Shown here: positions 10,496-18,921 of the stretch, one piece after another
Position numbering within the stretch: position 1 is the stretch's first letter
Layout: every line of letters begins with the position of its first letter
DNA from: an uncultured Pelagibacteraceae bacterium
GTDB lineage: Bacteria > Pseudomonadota > Alphaproteobacteria > Pelagibacterales > Pelagibacteraceae
Direction: 5' to 3'
NCBI GenBank assembly: GCA_902599995.1
Contig: CACKHN010000002.1
Coordinates: forward strand, 62,001-126,000
DNA: 64,000 nt
Made by a program: the position numbers and the translations under genes
Notes under the pieces: model-generated
The model's input: the letters and a program-made list of their open reading frames with translations, nothing else
Databases searched by the model: none
What the model was told of the DNA's origin: nothing

Positions 10496-12262
10496 TTATA
10501 CTAAGGCTTTGCCTTTTCCCTTGATTTTATTGTCTTCTTGATCTTTTGGTCCTAATATCATTTGATTATGTGGTTTTCCTGACGGTATCATAGGGAAGCA
10601 ATTTTCATTTGGATCAACGTGGCAATCAAAAATAACTGGGCCATTATAATCAATCATCTCTTGAATTTTTTCATCTAATTCAGATGGGTTTTCAGCTTTA
10701 ATTCCTTTACAACCATAAGCCTCAGCCATTTTTAAAAAATCAGGAAGTGCCTCGGAGTAACTCTCAGAATAGTTCTTTTCATGTAATAACTCTTGCCACT
10801 GTCTTACCATTCCCATGTATTGATTATTCAAAATAAAAATTTTAATCGGCAAGTTGTATTGAACCGCAGTCGACATTTCTTGCATAGTCATTAACACTGA
10901 GGCTTCACCAGCAATATCAATGACCAACTTGTCAGGATGCGCAATTTGTACTCCAACTGCTGCTGGCAAACCATAACCCATTGTACCTAAACCTCCAGAT
11001 GTCATCCATCTGTTGGGTTTGTTAAATTTGTAATGTTGTGCAGCCCACATTTGATGTTGACCCACCTCAGTAGTTACATAAGTATCTTTATCTTTTGTTA
11101 ACTCGTATAATCTTTGAACAGCATGTTGAGGTTTAATACTATCTTTGCTATTAACAAAATTAAGAGAATCTTTACCTCTCCACTTTTGTATTTGTTCCCA
11201 CCACTTAGCAATATTCGATTTGTTGGATTTGCTATGTCCATTTTTTTTCTTCAAAATTGATTTATTTATTTTATTAAGTACTTTTGCAACATCTCCTACG
11301 ATTGCAAGATCAACTTTAATAATTTTATTGATTGATGAAGGATCAATATCAATATGAACTTTTTTTGAATTGGGTGAAAATTCATCTATTTTTCCAGTAA
11401 TACGGTCATCAAATCTTGCTCCAATATTTATTAAAAGATCACAATCATGCATTGCATTGTTTGCTTCATAAGTTCCGTGCATACCTAACATTCCAAGGAA
11501 TTGATTATCATCACCTGGATATGCCCCTAAACCTTGAAGCGTAGAAGTAATTGGAAATCCTGTTATTTCTACAAACTCCCTTAAGCCCTCACTTGCCTTA
11601 GGACCTGAATTAATTACTCCACCTCCACTATAAATAACTGGTTTTTTTGAATTTTTTAATAAATCAATTAATTTATCCATTTGTTTTTGAGAAAATTCAT
11701 TTTTTGATTTCCCATTTAATTTTTTTTCTTTCTGTGGTTTTTTGTATTTTGTTTTTGCAAATTGAATATCTTTTGGAATATCAACTAAAACAGGGCCTGG
11801 TCTTCCTGTGGTTGCAACTTTAAATGCTTCATGCATTATCTCTGACAAATCATTTATGTCTTTTACTAACCAATTATGTTTTGTGCAGGGTCTTGTAATA
11901 CCTGTAGTGTCACATTCTTGAAATGCATCTGTTCCAATTAAATGTGTTGGAACTTGACCTGAAATACAAACTAAAGGAACAGAATCCATGTACGCATCTG
12001 TTAAAGCGGTAACAACATTGGTAGCGCCAGGTCCAGAGGTAACTAAAACAACCCCGGGTTTGCCTGATGATCTCGCATATCCCTCAGCAGCATGACCTGC
12101 GCCTTGTTCGTGTCTAACTAAAATATGCTTAATAGAGGTATGATTTTTAAGTTCATCATAAATTGGCAAAACTGCACCACCAGGATATCCGAAAATATGC
12201 TCTACCTTCTGATCTTCAAGGCATTTAAATACAATTTCTGCTCCTGTATATAATTTTGACAT
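10496..12262 (-). CDS. ilvI: Acetolactate synthase large (catalytic) subunit
   Basis: 588 residues, a ThDP-dependent enzyme condensing two pyruvates, or pyruvate plus 2-oxobutyrate. The N-terminal ThDP domain has [12 protein letters not shown] and the catalytic glutamate in [16 protein letters not shown] central FAD-binding domain follows, and the C-terminal ThDP/magnesium motif runs from AGEASVLM to NNQYMG, with GEA where many enzymes have GDG or GDA. It starts the ilvI-ilvH-ilvC unit, 51 bases after miaA. Confidence 0.97.
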   Translation of the reverse strand: MSKLYTGAEIVFKCLEDQKVEHIFGYPGGAVLPIYDELKNHTSIKHILVRHEQGAGHAAEGYARSSGKPGVVLVTSGPGATNVVTALTDAYMDSVPLVCISGQVPTHLIGTDAFQECDTTGITRPCTKHNWLVKDINDLSEIMHEAFKVATTGRPGPVLVDIPKDIQFAKTKYKKPQKEKKLNGKSKNEFSQKQMDKLIDLLKNSKKPVIYSGGGVINSGPKASEGLREFVEITGFPITSTLQGLGAYPGDDNQFLGMLGMHGTYEANNAMHDCDLLINIGARFDDRITGKIDEFSPNSKKVHIDIDPSSINKIIKVDLAIVGDVAKVLNKINKSILKKKNGHSKSNKSNIAKWWEQIQKWRGKDSLNFVNSKDSIKPQHAVQRLYELTKDKDTYVTTEVGQHQMWAAQHYKFNKPNRWMTSGGLGTMGYGLPAAVGVQIAHPDKLVIDIAGEASVLMTMQEMSTAVQYNLPIKIFILNNQYMGMVRQWQELLHEKNYSESYSEALPDFLKMAEAYGCKGIKAENPSELDEKIQEMIDYNGPVIFDCHVDPNENCFPMIPSGKPHNQMILGPKDQEDNKIKGKGKALV

Positions 12263-12313
12263 TTCGCAATCTAGCTGAAGTTGTGCTAATTGGTCAAGTT
12301 TTGATTGAGATTT

Positions 12314-13222
12314 TTAAATTTTTTTTAAAAAATTATTTAACTCACCTGGTTTCAATTTGAACCAAGAGTTCATATTGCCTCTTGCCCAAGTACTTTGCCT
12401 TTTAGCGTATTGTCTAGTTTTTATTGATATATTTTCAATAATTTCTTCCAATTCCTTTTTATTATTTAAGTATTGTCCAATTTCATTGATGCCGATCGCT
12501 TTGTTAACACTTTTATCTTTTCGCACCTTTAGTTTTAAAAAATTTTTTACTTCTTTAACGGCCCCATTTTCAACCATATCCTTGGATCTAACATATATCC
12601 TCTCAATTAACTCAGTACGAGGAAAATCAATGTAAATTTTAAAAAAATCACTTTGATTAAAATTTGATTTTGTATTTTTATACCATTCATGAATTGATTT
12701 TTGAGTGTATGTTTTTACTTCATAAGCTCTTATCGACCTATGGGTGTCAGTTGGATTAATTTTATTTTTAGAAACTGGATCAATTTTTAATAGTTTTTTA
12801 AAGAACTTATTTTGACCAATCTTTAATTGTTGAGCTCTTATTTGATTTCTTATCTTTATCGGTATATTTGGAATTTTTACTAGTCCATCAGTTAATGCCT
12901 TAAAATATAATCCAGTGCCTCCTACAAGGATTGGTGTTTTTTTTCTTTTTTTTATTTCTTCAATTTTTTTAAATACTAATTTCAACCAATTTCCAGTTGA
13001 AAAATTTTTTCTTGCATCTTGAAAGCCATATAAATGATGTCTTATTTTTAAGTATTTTTTGGGATCTGGTCTTGCAGACAGAATTTTTAATTGCTTGTAA
13101 ACTTGCATGCTGTCAGCATTTACAATTTCTCCATTAATTTTTTTTGCAAGTTTAATAGCAAAACTTGATTTTCCAGAAGCAGTTGGTCCTGAAATTAATA
13201 TAATCTTGGATTTAAAATCCAT
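12314..13222 (-). CDS. miaA: tRNA dimethylallyltransferase MiaA
   Basis: 302 residues. It prenylates A37 of tRNAs reading UNN codons using dimethylallyl diphosphate. The P-loop GPTASGKSSFA (about 12-22), the substrate motif NADSMQVYK, the GGTGLYFKAL segment and the late RQYAKRQSTWARG motif are all present. It starts 2 bases after the degP stop codon, which suggests co-transcription with the envelope-quality-control genes upstream. Confidence 0.97.
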   Translation of the reverse strand: MDFKSKIILISGPTASGKSSFAIKLAKKINGEIVNADSMQVYKQLKILSARPDPKKYLKIRHHLYGFQDARKNFSTGNWLKLVFKKIEEIKKRKKTPILVGGTGLYFKALTDGLVKIPNIPIKIRNQIRAQQLKIGQNKFFKKLLKIDPVSKNKINPTDTHRSIRAYEVKTYTQKSIHEWYKNTKSNFNQSDFFKIYIDFPRTELIERIYVRSKDMVENGAVKEVKNFLKLKVRKDKSVNKAIGINEIGQYLNNKKELEEIIENISIKTRQYAKRQSTWARGNMNSWFKLKPGELNNFLKKI

Positions 13223-13224
13223 GA

Positions 13225-14634
13225 TTAGTCTAACTTAATTCCAATATATCTTCTCTGATTTTGATTATTATAAATTGCAAGCAATATTGTTTTTTGATTT
13301 GAATTTAAAACTTGCTTCGTAATCTTTTTTAAATCATCAATAGTTTTAATTCTTTCTTTTTGAGCCTCAACAATAATACTATTCACCTGAACTGAACCAG
13401 CTAAGGGACTATTATTTTGAATTCCAGTGATGACAAGCCCAGTGGTTTGATTAGGTAATTTACGATTTTTGATGTCTTCTTTATTTAAAGTTCTAACAGT
13501 TATTTTTAAATCCTCAATCTGATCTATTCTATCTTTTGGTTTTTGTTTCTCGCTTACTTTAAAGTCTTCTGATGTCTCAAGTCTTCCTAAAAGAACATTT
13601 TTAATGATTTCTTTTTTATTTCTCCAAATTTTGACTTCTACTTTTTTACCAACTTGTGTTCTGGCAACAATTGCTGGCAATTCTTTCATTTGATTAATTC
13701 TTTGACCATTAAATTCTAAAATAATATCCCCAGCTTTAATACCTGCTTTTTCTGATGGGCTATTTTCTGCAACACTTGCAACAAGAGCACCTCTTGGTTT
13801 ATCTAATTTTTCAACTTCTGCAATTTCCTTAGTTACATCTTGTATTCTTACTCCAAGCCATCCTCTTTTTGTTTCTCCAAATTCAATTAATTGATCAATT
13901 ACAATTTGAGCACTGTTTGATGGAATTGAAAATCCAATACCAATTGAACCATTTCGACCTAAAATGGCAGTATTAATCCCGATCACATTTCCCTCCATAT
14001 CAAATAAAGGGCCACCAGAATTTCCAGAATTAATTGAGGCATCTGTTTGAATAAAATCTTCATACCTAGACAATCCTATTGATCTGTTTCTTGCTGAGAT
14101 TATCCCTGCTGTAACGGTTCCTCCTAAACCAAATGGATTTCCAATAGCAATTACCCAATCACCTATTCTAGCTTTATCAGAGTCACCAAAAGCGACCGGT
14201 ATAAACTTTTCATTAGTTTCTAATTGCAAAACAGCTATATCCATTAATGGATCTGCTCCTAAAACTTTTGCCTTAAACTCTTGATCGCCATTTACTCTAA
14301 CGATTATGTCGTCTGCGTCTTTAATTACGTGATTGTTAGTTATAACAACTCCTTTTTCATCAATTATAAACCCTGAACCCAATGCGGATGATTGTCTTTC
14401 TTGAGGGTCGCCAAACTCTTTAAACATATCTCCAAACGGTGATCCTGGAGGAAATTGAAATGGAAGTGGATTAGACTTAGTAACAACTGTTGTTGAAGTC
14501 GAAATATTTACAACAGATGGCATTAATTTTTCAGCAAGATCAGCAAACGACTCTGGAACGGGCTTGGAATAAGATTGAGTTAGGGGACTCCATGATAACA
14601 TTATAGCTATAAAGATTATTTTGAATTTTTTCAT
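13225..14634 (-). CDS. Periplasmic serine protease DegP/DegQ (Do) family
   Basis: 469 residues. A signal peptide (about 1-23) precedes a trypsin-like domain with catalytic H102 (TNNHVI), D132 (LMDIAVLQ) and S206 (NSGNSGGPL). Two PDZ domains follow (about 255-345 and 380-469). DegP-type proteases degrade or refold damaged periplasmic proteins. The gene sits downstream of hflK-hflC-DUF2065, so the cluster handles membrane and periplasmic protein quality. DegP, DegQ and MucD cannot be told apart from this sequence alone. Confidence 0.95.
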   Translation of the reverse strand: MKKFKIIFIAIMLSWSPLTQSYSKPVPESFADLAEKLMPSVVNISTSTTVVTKSNPLPFQFPPGSPFGDMFKEFGDPQERQSSALGSGFIIDEKGVVITNNHVIKDADDIIVRVNGDQEFKAKVLGADPLMDIAVLQLETNEKFIPVAFGDSDKARIGDWVIAIGNPFGLGGTVTAGIISARNRSIGLSRYEDFIQTDASINSGNSGGPLFDMEGNVIGINTAILGRNGSIGIGFSIPSNSAQIVIDQLIEFGETKRGWLGVRIQDVTKEIAEVEKLDKPRGALVASVAENSPSEKAGIKAGDIILEFNGQRINQMKELPAIVARTQVGKKVEVKIWRNKKEIIKNVLLGRLETSEDFKVSEKQKPKDRIDQIEDLKITVRTLNKEDIKNRKLPNQTTGLVITGIQNNSPLAGSVQVNSIIVEAQKERIKTIDDLKKITKQVLNSNQKTILLAIYNNQNQRRYIGIKLD

Positions 14635-14635
14635 T

Positions 14636-14821
14636 TTAACTTTTTATATAATAAATAATTATAAATCCGATAATTGCAAAGATAAGACCTCCTGATCTCA
14701 ACTGACTATCTTTTACAAGTTCTAATTTTTTTAACATATTTTTCATTTTTGATGGAAATATGGCATACAAAATTCCTTCAATGAATAAGAATAAACCAAA
14801 AGCTATGACTAGCTCATTCAT
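14636..14821 (-). CDS. Small DUF2065 (YjeT-like) membrane protein
   Basis: 61 residues with two hydrophobic helices (about 3-20 and 43-59) joined by a short loop with basic residues. The pattern IAFGLFLFIEGILYAIFP and the C-terminal GLIFAIIGFIIIYYI match the DUF2065/YjeT family, which sits next to hflC in many proteobacteria. Its function is not known. It is 7 bases after hflC and 1 base before degP, so it belongs to the hflKC operon. Confidence 0.88.
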   Translation of the reverse strand: MNELVIAFGLFLFIEGILYAIFPSKMKNMLKKLELVKDSQLRSGGLIFAIIGFIIIYYIKS

Positions 14822-14828
14822 TTAAAGA

Positions 14829-15701
14829 TTATTGTTGAATTTCAGGTTTTATATTTCCGAAAAATTTGAAGAATTCACTATCAGGAGATAAAATCAGAGA
14901 AGTTTCTCCTCCAATTAGCGCTTTTTCATAAGCCTGCATTGCTCTATAAAATGCAAAAAATTCTGGATCTTGACCGAAGGCATCAGCAAAGATTTTGTTT
15001 CTCAAACCATCACCTTCTCCTTTCATAATCTCCGATTGCTTTTGTGATTCTGCTAAAATAACCGTAACTTCTTTATCTGCAGTTGAAGTAATAGTAACTG
15101 CCATCTCTGCGCCTTTTGCTCTGAATTCTTTTGCTTCTCTTTCCCGCTCTGTCTGCATTCTTCGATAAATTGCATCACTGTTAGCCTGTGGAAGGTCAGC
15201 TCTTTTAATTCTTACATCAACAATGGTTATTCCAAAATTTTGTGCTTCATTGTTTACACCTTCTTTTATTAATGCCATTTGTTTTGATCTATCTTGAGAA
15301 AGTAAAGTTTGTAATTCTTCCTGACCTAAAACATTTCTTATTCTTGAATTAATAATTGTAGACAATCTTGATCTTGCAACCCTTTCATCTCCAACGGAAA
15401 TATAAAATTTTAATGGATCAACAATCTTAAATCTGGCAAATGCATCAACAATTAAACGTTTTTGATCAGATGCAATTACTTCTTCTGGTGGTGTATCAAG
15501 ATTTAATATTCTTTTATCAAGGTAGACTACGTTTTGAATAAATGGAATTTTGAAATTTAATCCAGGTGTGGTTATTATTCTTTTTGGATCTCCAAATTGA
15601 AGAATGATTGCCTGATTAACTTCTTTAACAATAATTACTGATAAAAAAGCTAAAACACCTAATGCAATAATTAACCCACCTAAAATTTTTCCAGCTTTCA
15701 T
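14829..15701 (-). CDS. hflC: FtsH modulator HflC (SPFH/band 7)
   Basis: 290 residues. An N-terminal membrane anchor (about 5-25) precedes the SPFH/band-7 domain, with FGDPKRIITTPGLNFKIPF and DKRILNLDTPPEEV. An alpha-helical stretch rich in ERE and KEFRAKGAE follows. HflC assembles with HflK into a periplasm-facing cage around FtsH and modulates its proteolysis. The ATG abuts the hflK stop codon. FtsH itself is encoded about 27 kb away in this window. Confidence 0.96.
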   Translation of the reverse strand: MKAGKILGGLIIALGVLAFLSVIIVKEVNQAIILQFGDPKRIITTPGLNFKIPFIQNVVYLDKRILNLDTPPEEVIASDQKRLIVDAFARFKIVDPLKFYISVGDERVARSRLSTIINSRIRNVLGQEELQTLLSQDRSKQMALIKEGVNNEAQNFGITIVDVRIKRADLPQANSDAIYRRMQTEREREAKEFRAKGAEMAVTITSTADKEVTVILAESQKQSEIMKGEGDGLRNKIFADAFGQDPEFFAFYRAMQAYEKALIGGETSLILSPDSEFFKFFGNIKPEIQQ

Positions 15702-16805
15702 TTAATTAGTCGCTTTCTTTTTTAATTCGGGTAGTGGTAAGTAAGGAACTACACCTGAACCTGCATTTTTTTCTATAATCACTTTATCAATATCTGCTAA
15801 TACTTTTTCCATTGTCTCTAGGTACATTCTCTCCTGAGTTACTACTTTTGCATTTTTATATTCATTGTATATAGATACAAATCTACTCGCTTCACCCTCT
15901 GCTTTTGCTACCACCTCTTTTTTATATGCTTCAGCAGCTTGCAAGATTTTTTGACCTTCCCCTCTAGCTCTTGGGATCACATCATTAGCATAAGCCTCAG
16001 CTTCATTTTTAGATCTTTCCATATCTGCTCTTGCAGCTTGTACATCTCTGAATGCATCTATAACTTGATCTGGTGGATCTGCTTTTTGGGTTTGCACTTG
16101 TGTAATTTGAATTCCACTTTCATAATCATCCAAAATATTTTGAATAATTTCTTGTGTTTCAACCTCAATTTTAGATCTACCTTCAGTTAAAATCGGTTGA
16201 ATATTACTTTTGGCAATAACTTCTCTCATAGCTGTTTCTGCAGCTGCTTTAACTGTTCCTTCAGGGTCTTGAATTTTGAATAAAAAGTTTCCTGCATCTT
16301 TAATTACCCAAAATACAGAAAAATCTATATTCACAATATTTTCATCCCCAGTTAACATTAAACTTTCTTGAGGAACATCAGCAACTCCTCCACCTGTTGA
16401 AAAACCGCTGTCTCTTTCAGATCTAAAACCAATGTCTATTCTATTAACTTTGGTAACCTTAGGCGTAAGCACATTTTCTACTGGGAAAGGTATGTGATAA
16501 TTCAATCCTGGTTGAGTGGTTTTAACAAACTTACCAAATCTTAATACAACACCTTGTTCATCAGGTAGAACTCTATAAAGTCCACTTGCTAACCAAACAA
16601 AAGCTAACACTAGTATTATTAATCCAACAGACTTCCCACCTGATGATTTGCCACCAGGTAAAAATTTTTTAATTTTATCTTGAATTTCTTTTAAGATCTC
16701 ATCAATGTTCGGAGGTTTGGGACCTCTTCCTGAACCATTATTATTTCCACCTCCTGGAGGTGACCCCCAAGGACTTCCACCTCTGCCTCTGAAATCATCT
16801 GACAT
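15702..16805 (-). CDS. hflK: FtsH modulator HflK (SPFH/band 7)
   Basis: 367 residues. The N-terminus is a glycine/proline-rich cytoplasmic tail (GGSPWGSPPGGGNNNGSG) typical of HflK. A membrane segment (about 60-80) and an SPFH domain with RFGKFVKTTQPGLNYHIPFP follow, then a helical C-terminal region (QAARADMERSKNEAEAYAND). It is the first gene of the long minus-strand block ending at rodA and is divergent from mrp across 51 bases, where both promoters should lie. Confidence 0.96.
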   Translation of the reverse strand: MSDDFRGRGGSPWGSPPGGGNNNGSGRGPKPPNIDEILKEIQDKIKKFLPGGKSSGGKSVGLIILVLAFVWLASGLYRVLPDEQGVVLRFGKFVKTTQPGLNYHIPFPVENVLTPKVTKVNRIDIGFRSERDSGFSTGGGVADVPQESLMLTGDENIVNIDFSVFWVIKDAGNFLFKIQDPEGTVKAAAETAMREVIAKSNIQPILTEGRSKIEVETQEIIQNILDDYESGIQITQVQTQKADPPDQVIDAFRDVQAARADMERSKNEAEAYANDVIPRARGEGQKILQAAEAYKKEVVAKAEGEASRFVSIYNEYKNAKVVTQERMYLETMEKVLADIDKVIIEKNAGSGVVPYLPLPELKKKATN

Positions 16806-16856
16806 ATGCCAAAGTATATAGTGTCTTTATTATAAAAAACAAGTAATGATAGTCCT

Positions 16857-17681
16857 ATGTCAGATAAAAAGCCTGAACTTAGTGCCGCAATGAAGCAAAA
16901 GCTTGAACCTAAGAAATTCACAAAAAATCCTATATTAGGAACTAAGTTTACAATAGCTATTTCGAGTGCAAAAGGTGGTGTTGGCAAATCTACTTTCGCT
17001 ACAAATCTAGCTTTGGCCTTAAAACAAGTTGGTTGCAAAGTTGGATTATTGGATGCAGACATTTATGGTCCCTCAATTCCAAAAATGTTCAACATTAATG
17101 AAAAACCTAAAAGTGATGGCCAAAAATTGGAACCTATTTTAAAATACGATATTCAATGTATGTCGATTGGCTTCTTAGCTGACCAACAGACCCCTATGAT
17201 TTGGCGTGGCCCAATGGTTACAAGCGCAATTAAAACTTTTACTCAAAAAGTTAATTGGAAAGATTTAGATTTTATTATTGTTGATATGCCCCCCGGCACA
17301 GGAGACACGCAATTAACTTTTTCACAAGAAATAAAAATGGATGGTGCAATAATAGTTTCCACCCCACAAGAAGTTGCTCTTTTGGACGTTAAAAGAGGTA
17401 TTAAAATGTTTGATAAGCTTGGAGTAAAAATTCTCGGATTAGTTGATAATATGAGTTTTTTTACCGGAGATGATGGTAAAAAATATAAAATATTTGGCGA
17501 AGGTGGTGTTAAAAAAACTGCAGACGACTTTGAAAAAGAATTTTTAGGTGAAATACCAATTAATCCAGAAATAGGGAAAACCTCAGATGAAGGAAAACCG
17601 ATAGTAGAAGCAAATCCAGATCACGAAATTTCAAAATTATATTTAGATTTTGCAAAAAAAATTAAATCAACTTATCTTTAA
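16857..17681 (+). CDS. mrp: Mrp/ApbC-family iron-sulfur cluster carrier ATPase
   Basis: 274 residues. The deviant Walker A motif [15 protein letters not shown] lies at about 38-52, with [10 protein letters not shown] and the switch [14 protein letters not shown]. These define the Mrp/NBP35 subgroup of P-loop ATPases that carry Fe-S clusters. The N-terminal DUF59 domain found in longer Mrp proteins is missing, and the CxxC cluster-binding pair is not obvious in the short C-terminal region. The 3' end overlaps thyX, which converges, by 20 bases. Confidence 0.94.
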   Translation: MSDKKPELSAAMKQKLEPKKFTKNPILGTKFTIAISSAKGGVGKSTFATNLALALKQVGCKVGLLDADIYGPSIPKMFNINEKPKSDGQKLEPILKYDIQCMSIGFLADQQTPMIWRGPMVTSAIKTFTQKVNWKDLDFIIVDMPPGTGDTQLTFSQEIKMDGAIIVSTPQEVALLDVKRGIKMFDKLGVKILGLVDNMSFFTGDDGKKYKIFGEGGVKKTADDFEKEFLGEIPINPEIGKTSDEGKPIVEANPDHEISKLYLDFAKKIKSTYL

Positions 17682-18609
17682 GATCAAAGGCAATCATTAG
17701 CTCATTCCACTCTCTTTTTGATAGACCTGAGCTATCTAAATCAACATTTTCACCTTTAATAAGTTTTTGAATAATTAATTTTCCTTTAGCTGAAACTTCC
17801 GTACCTCCAACTCTATAATCCATAAATGCATCGTAAGTTATTGGAACCCATTTTTTAACAGTATTTAACATTATATCTGCATAAACCCGTATTTCATATT
17901 GTGCATGACTATCAGCCCTCAATCTTAAAAAATTCATTAAGTTTAAAAGGTCGGTTTTCCAGTACCATTGAGTATAAGTATTTAAAGTCAAATTCATTCT
18001 GGCAAGTTCTCTTGCTAGGCCTTTTTTATTTTCATCTATTGTGGAGCCATCGAATCTTTCATTGAGCATTTTTTCATAATTGTTATAGGTTCTCTCAGCA
18101 TCTCTTTTTAAAAGTTCTAAAACTTCCTCTGCTTGTTTGCCTTCTAATATATCTCCTCTACCTTGTCGATTACTCTTTGACTGAGCAGCTAAATTTTCTT
18201 GTGTAGGTAAATAAAATTCTTTATCCAGAATAGAATATCTTGCAGAGTACTCATTAACATTAGCAGTTCGATGTCTAATCCATTGTCGCGCAATAAATAT
18301 TGGTAACTTGATATGGTATTTTATTTCACACATTTCAAACGGAGTACTGTGCCAATGCCTCATTAAATATTTGATTAATCCTTTATCAGTTGAAACTTGC
18401 TTAGTTCCTTTTCCATATGAGACCCTAGCAGATTGGACAATTGAAGTATCATCCCCCATATAATCAACTACTCGAACAAAACCATGGTCTAAAGCAGGAA
18501 TTGCCTCGTATAGTATATTTTCAAGTTCTGATACTGTGACTCTTTTAGTTTGATTGCTTTGAGATTGTTGATTTTTTATTTCTTCAGCTTGTTCTTTGGT
18601 AAGTTTCAT
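17662..18609 (-). CDS. thyX: FAD-dependent thymidylate synthase ThyX
   Basis: 315 residues from ATG 18609. ThyX makes dTMP from dUMP using flavin and methylenetetrahydrofolate. The signature RHR-x7-S is present as [11 protein letters not shown] (R112 to S122). The C-terminal part contains [18 protein letters not shown] and [14 protein letters not shown]. The frame stays open upstream to 18732, but that extension covers the tmRNA acceptor piece, so the internal ATG is taken as the start. Confidence 0.96.
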   Translation of the reverse strand: MKLTKEQAEEIKNQQSQSNQTKRVTVSELENILYEAIPALDHGFVRVVDYMGDDTSIVQSARVSYGKGTKQVSTDKGLIKYLMRHWHSTPFEMCEIKYHIKLPIFIARQWIRHRTANVNEYSARYSILDKEFYLPTQENLAAQSKSNRQGRGDILEGKQAEEVLELLKRDAERTYNNYEKMLNERFDGSTIDENKKGLARELARMNLTLNTYTQWYWKTDLLNLMNFLRLRADSHAQYEIRVYADIMLNTVKKWVPITYDAFMDYRVGGTEVSAKGKLIIQKLIKGENVDLDSSGLSKREWNELMIAFDLKDKLI

Positions 18610-18617
18610 GAATGTTA

Positions 18618-18645
18618 TTGAATCTATTGTATTTCCTTTTATATT
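18618..18645 (+). promoter_or_regulatory. Candidate promoter of the tmRNA gene
   Basis: TTGAAT (18618-18623) and TATATT (18640-18645) are 16 bases apart. The predicted start near 18652 coincides with the first base of a perfect GTTGG/CCAAC hairpin that begins the acceptor piece. The promoter lies between tmRNA and the divergently read thyX. Evidence is pattern and position only. Confidence 0.45.
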
Positions 18646-18649
18646 AATA

Positions 18650-18914
18650 ATGTTGGTTTTCCAACTACGACGATAAACGAATTTCGTAATAACCATTGCG
18701 GACGTGGGGGCAGTACCCACCACCTCCACCATTACAACTTATGGGGGTGAACTAGATTCGACGAATGACTAAAAGTTATTCTTTCGTTCGGGATTGTTCC
18801 ACCGTGACGGGCTAATTTATAATTGCTAACGAAAGTTACGCACTTGCTGCCTAATTAACTTAGTTAATTAAGCAAACGGGGTTCGGGGCACCTGGCAACA
18901 GAACGCCCCCTAAT
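18650..18914 (+). ncRNA. ssrA: Permuted two-piece tmRNA (ssrA), tag ANESYALAA
   Basis: The gene is circularly permuted, as in other alphaproteobacteria. The acceptor piece comes first and ends CACCTCC-ACCA (18721-18731) with CCA encoded. After an 11-base spacer (18732-18742) the coding piece starts GGGGGTG (18743-18749), which pairs with CACCTCC as a 7-bp acceptor stem with one G-U pair. GATTCGACGA follows, the conserved D-loop-like element. The tag frame reads GCT AAC GAA AGT TAC GCA CTT GCT GCC TAA (ANESYALAA). GTTATT in the coding piece can pair with AATAAC in the acceptor piece (helix P2). The 3' end has a GGGG/CCCC hairpin followed by T-rich DNA, probably the terminator. End coordinates are approximate. 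Confidence 0.93.
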
Positions 18915-18921
18915 TAAAATA

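Noticed and set aside
16691-17062. Minus-strand open frame of 123 codons across hflK and mrp starts
   Set aside because: It is antisense to mrp in its first half and out of frame with hflK in the rest. The two real genes have strong family motifs.
18610-18732. Upstream extension of thyX by 41 codons
   Set aside because: The extension covers the tmRNA acceptor piece and its promoter, and the residues do not resemble ThyX. ATG 18609 gives a normal protein.
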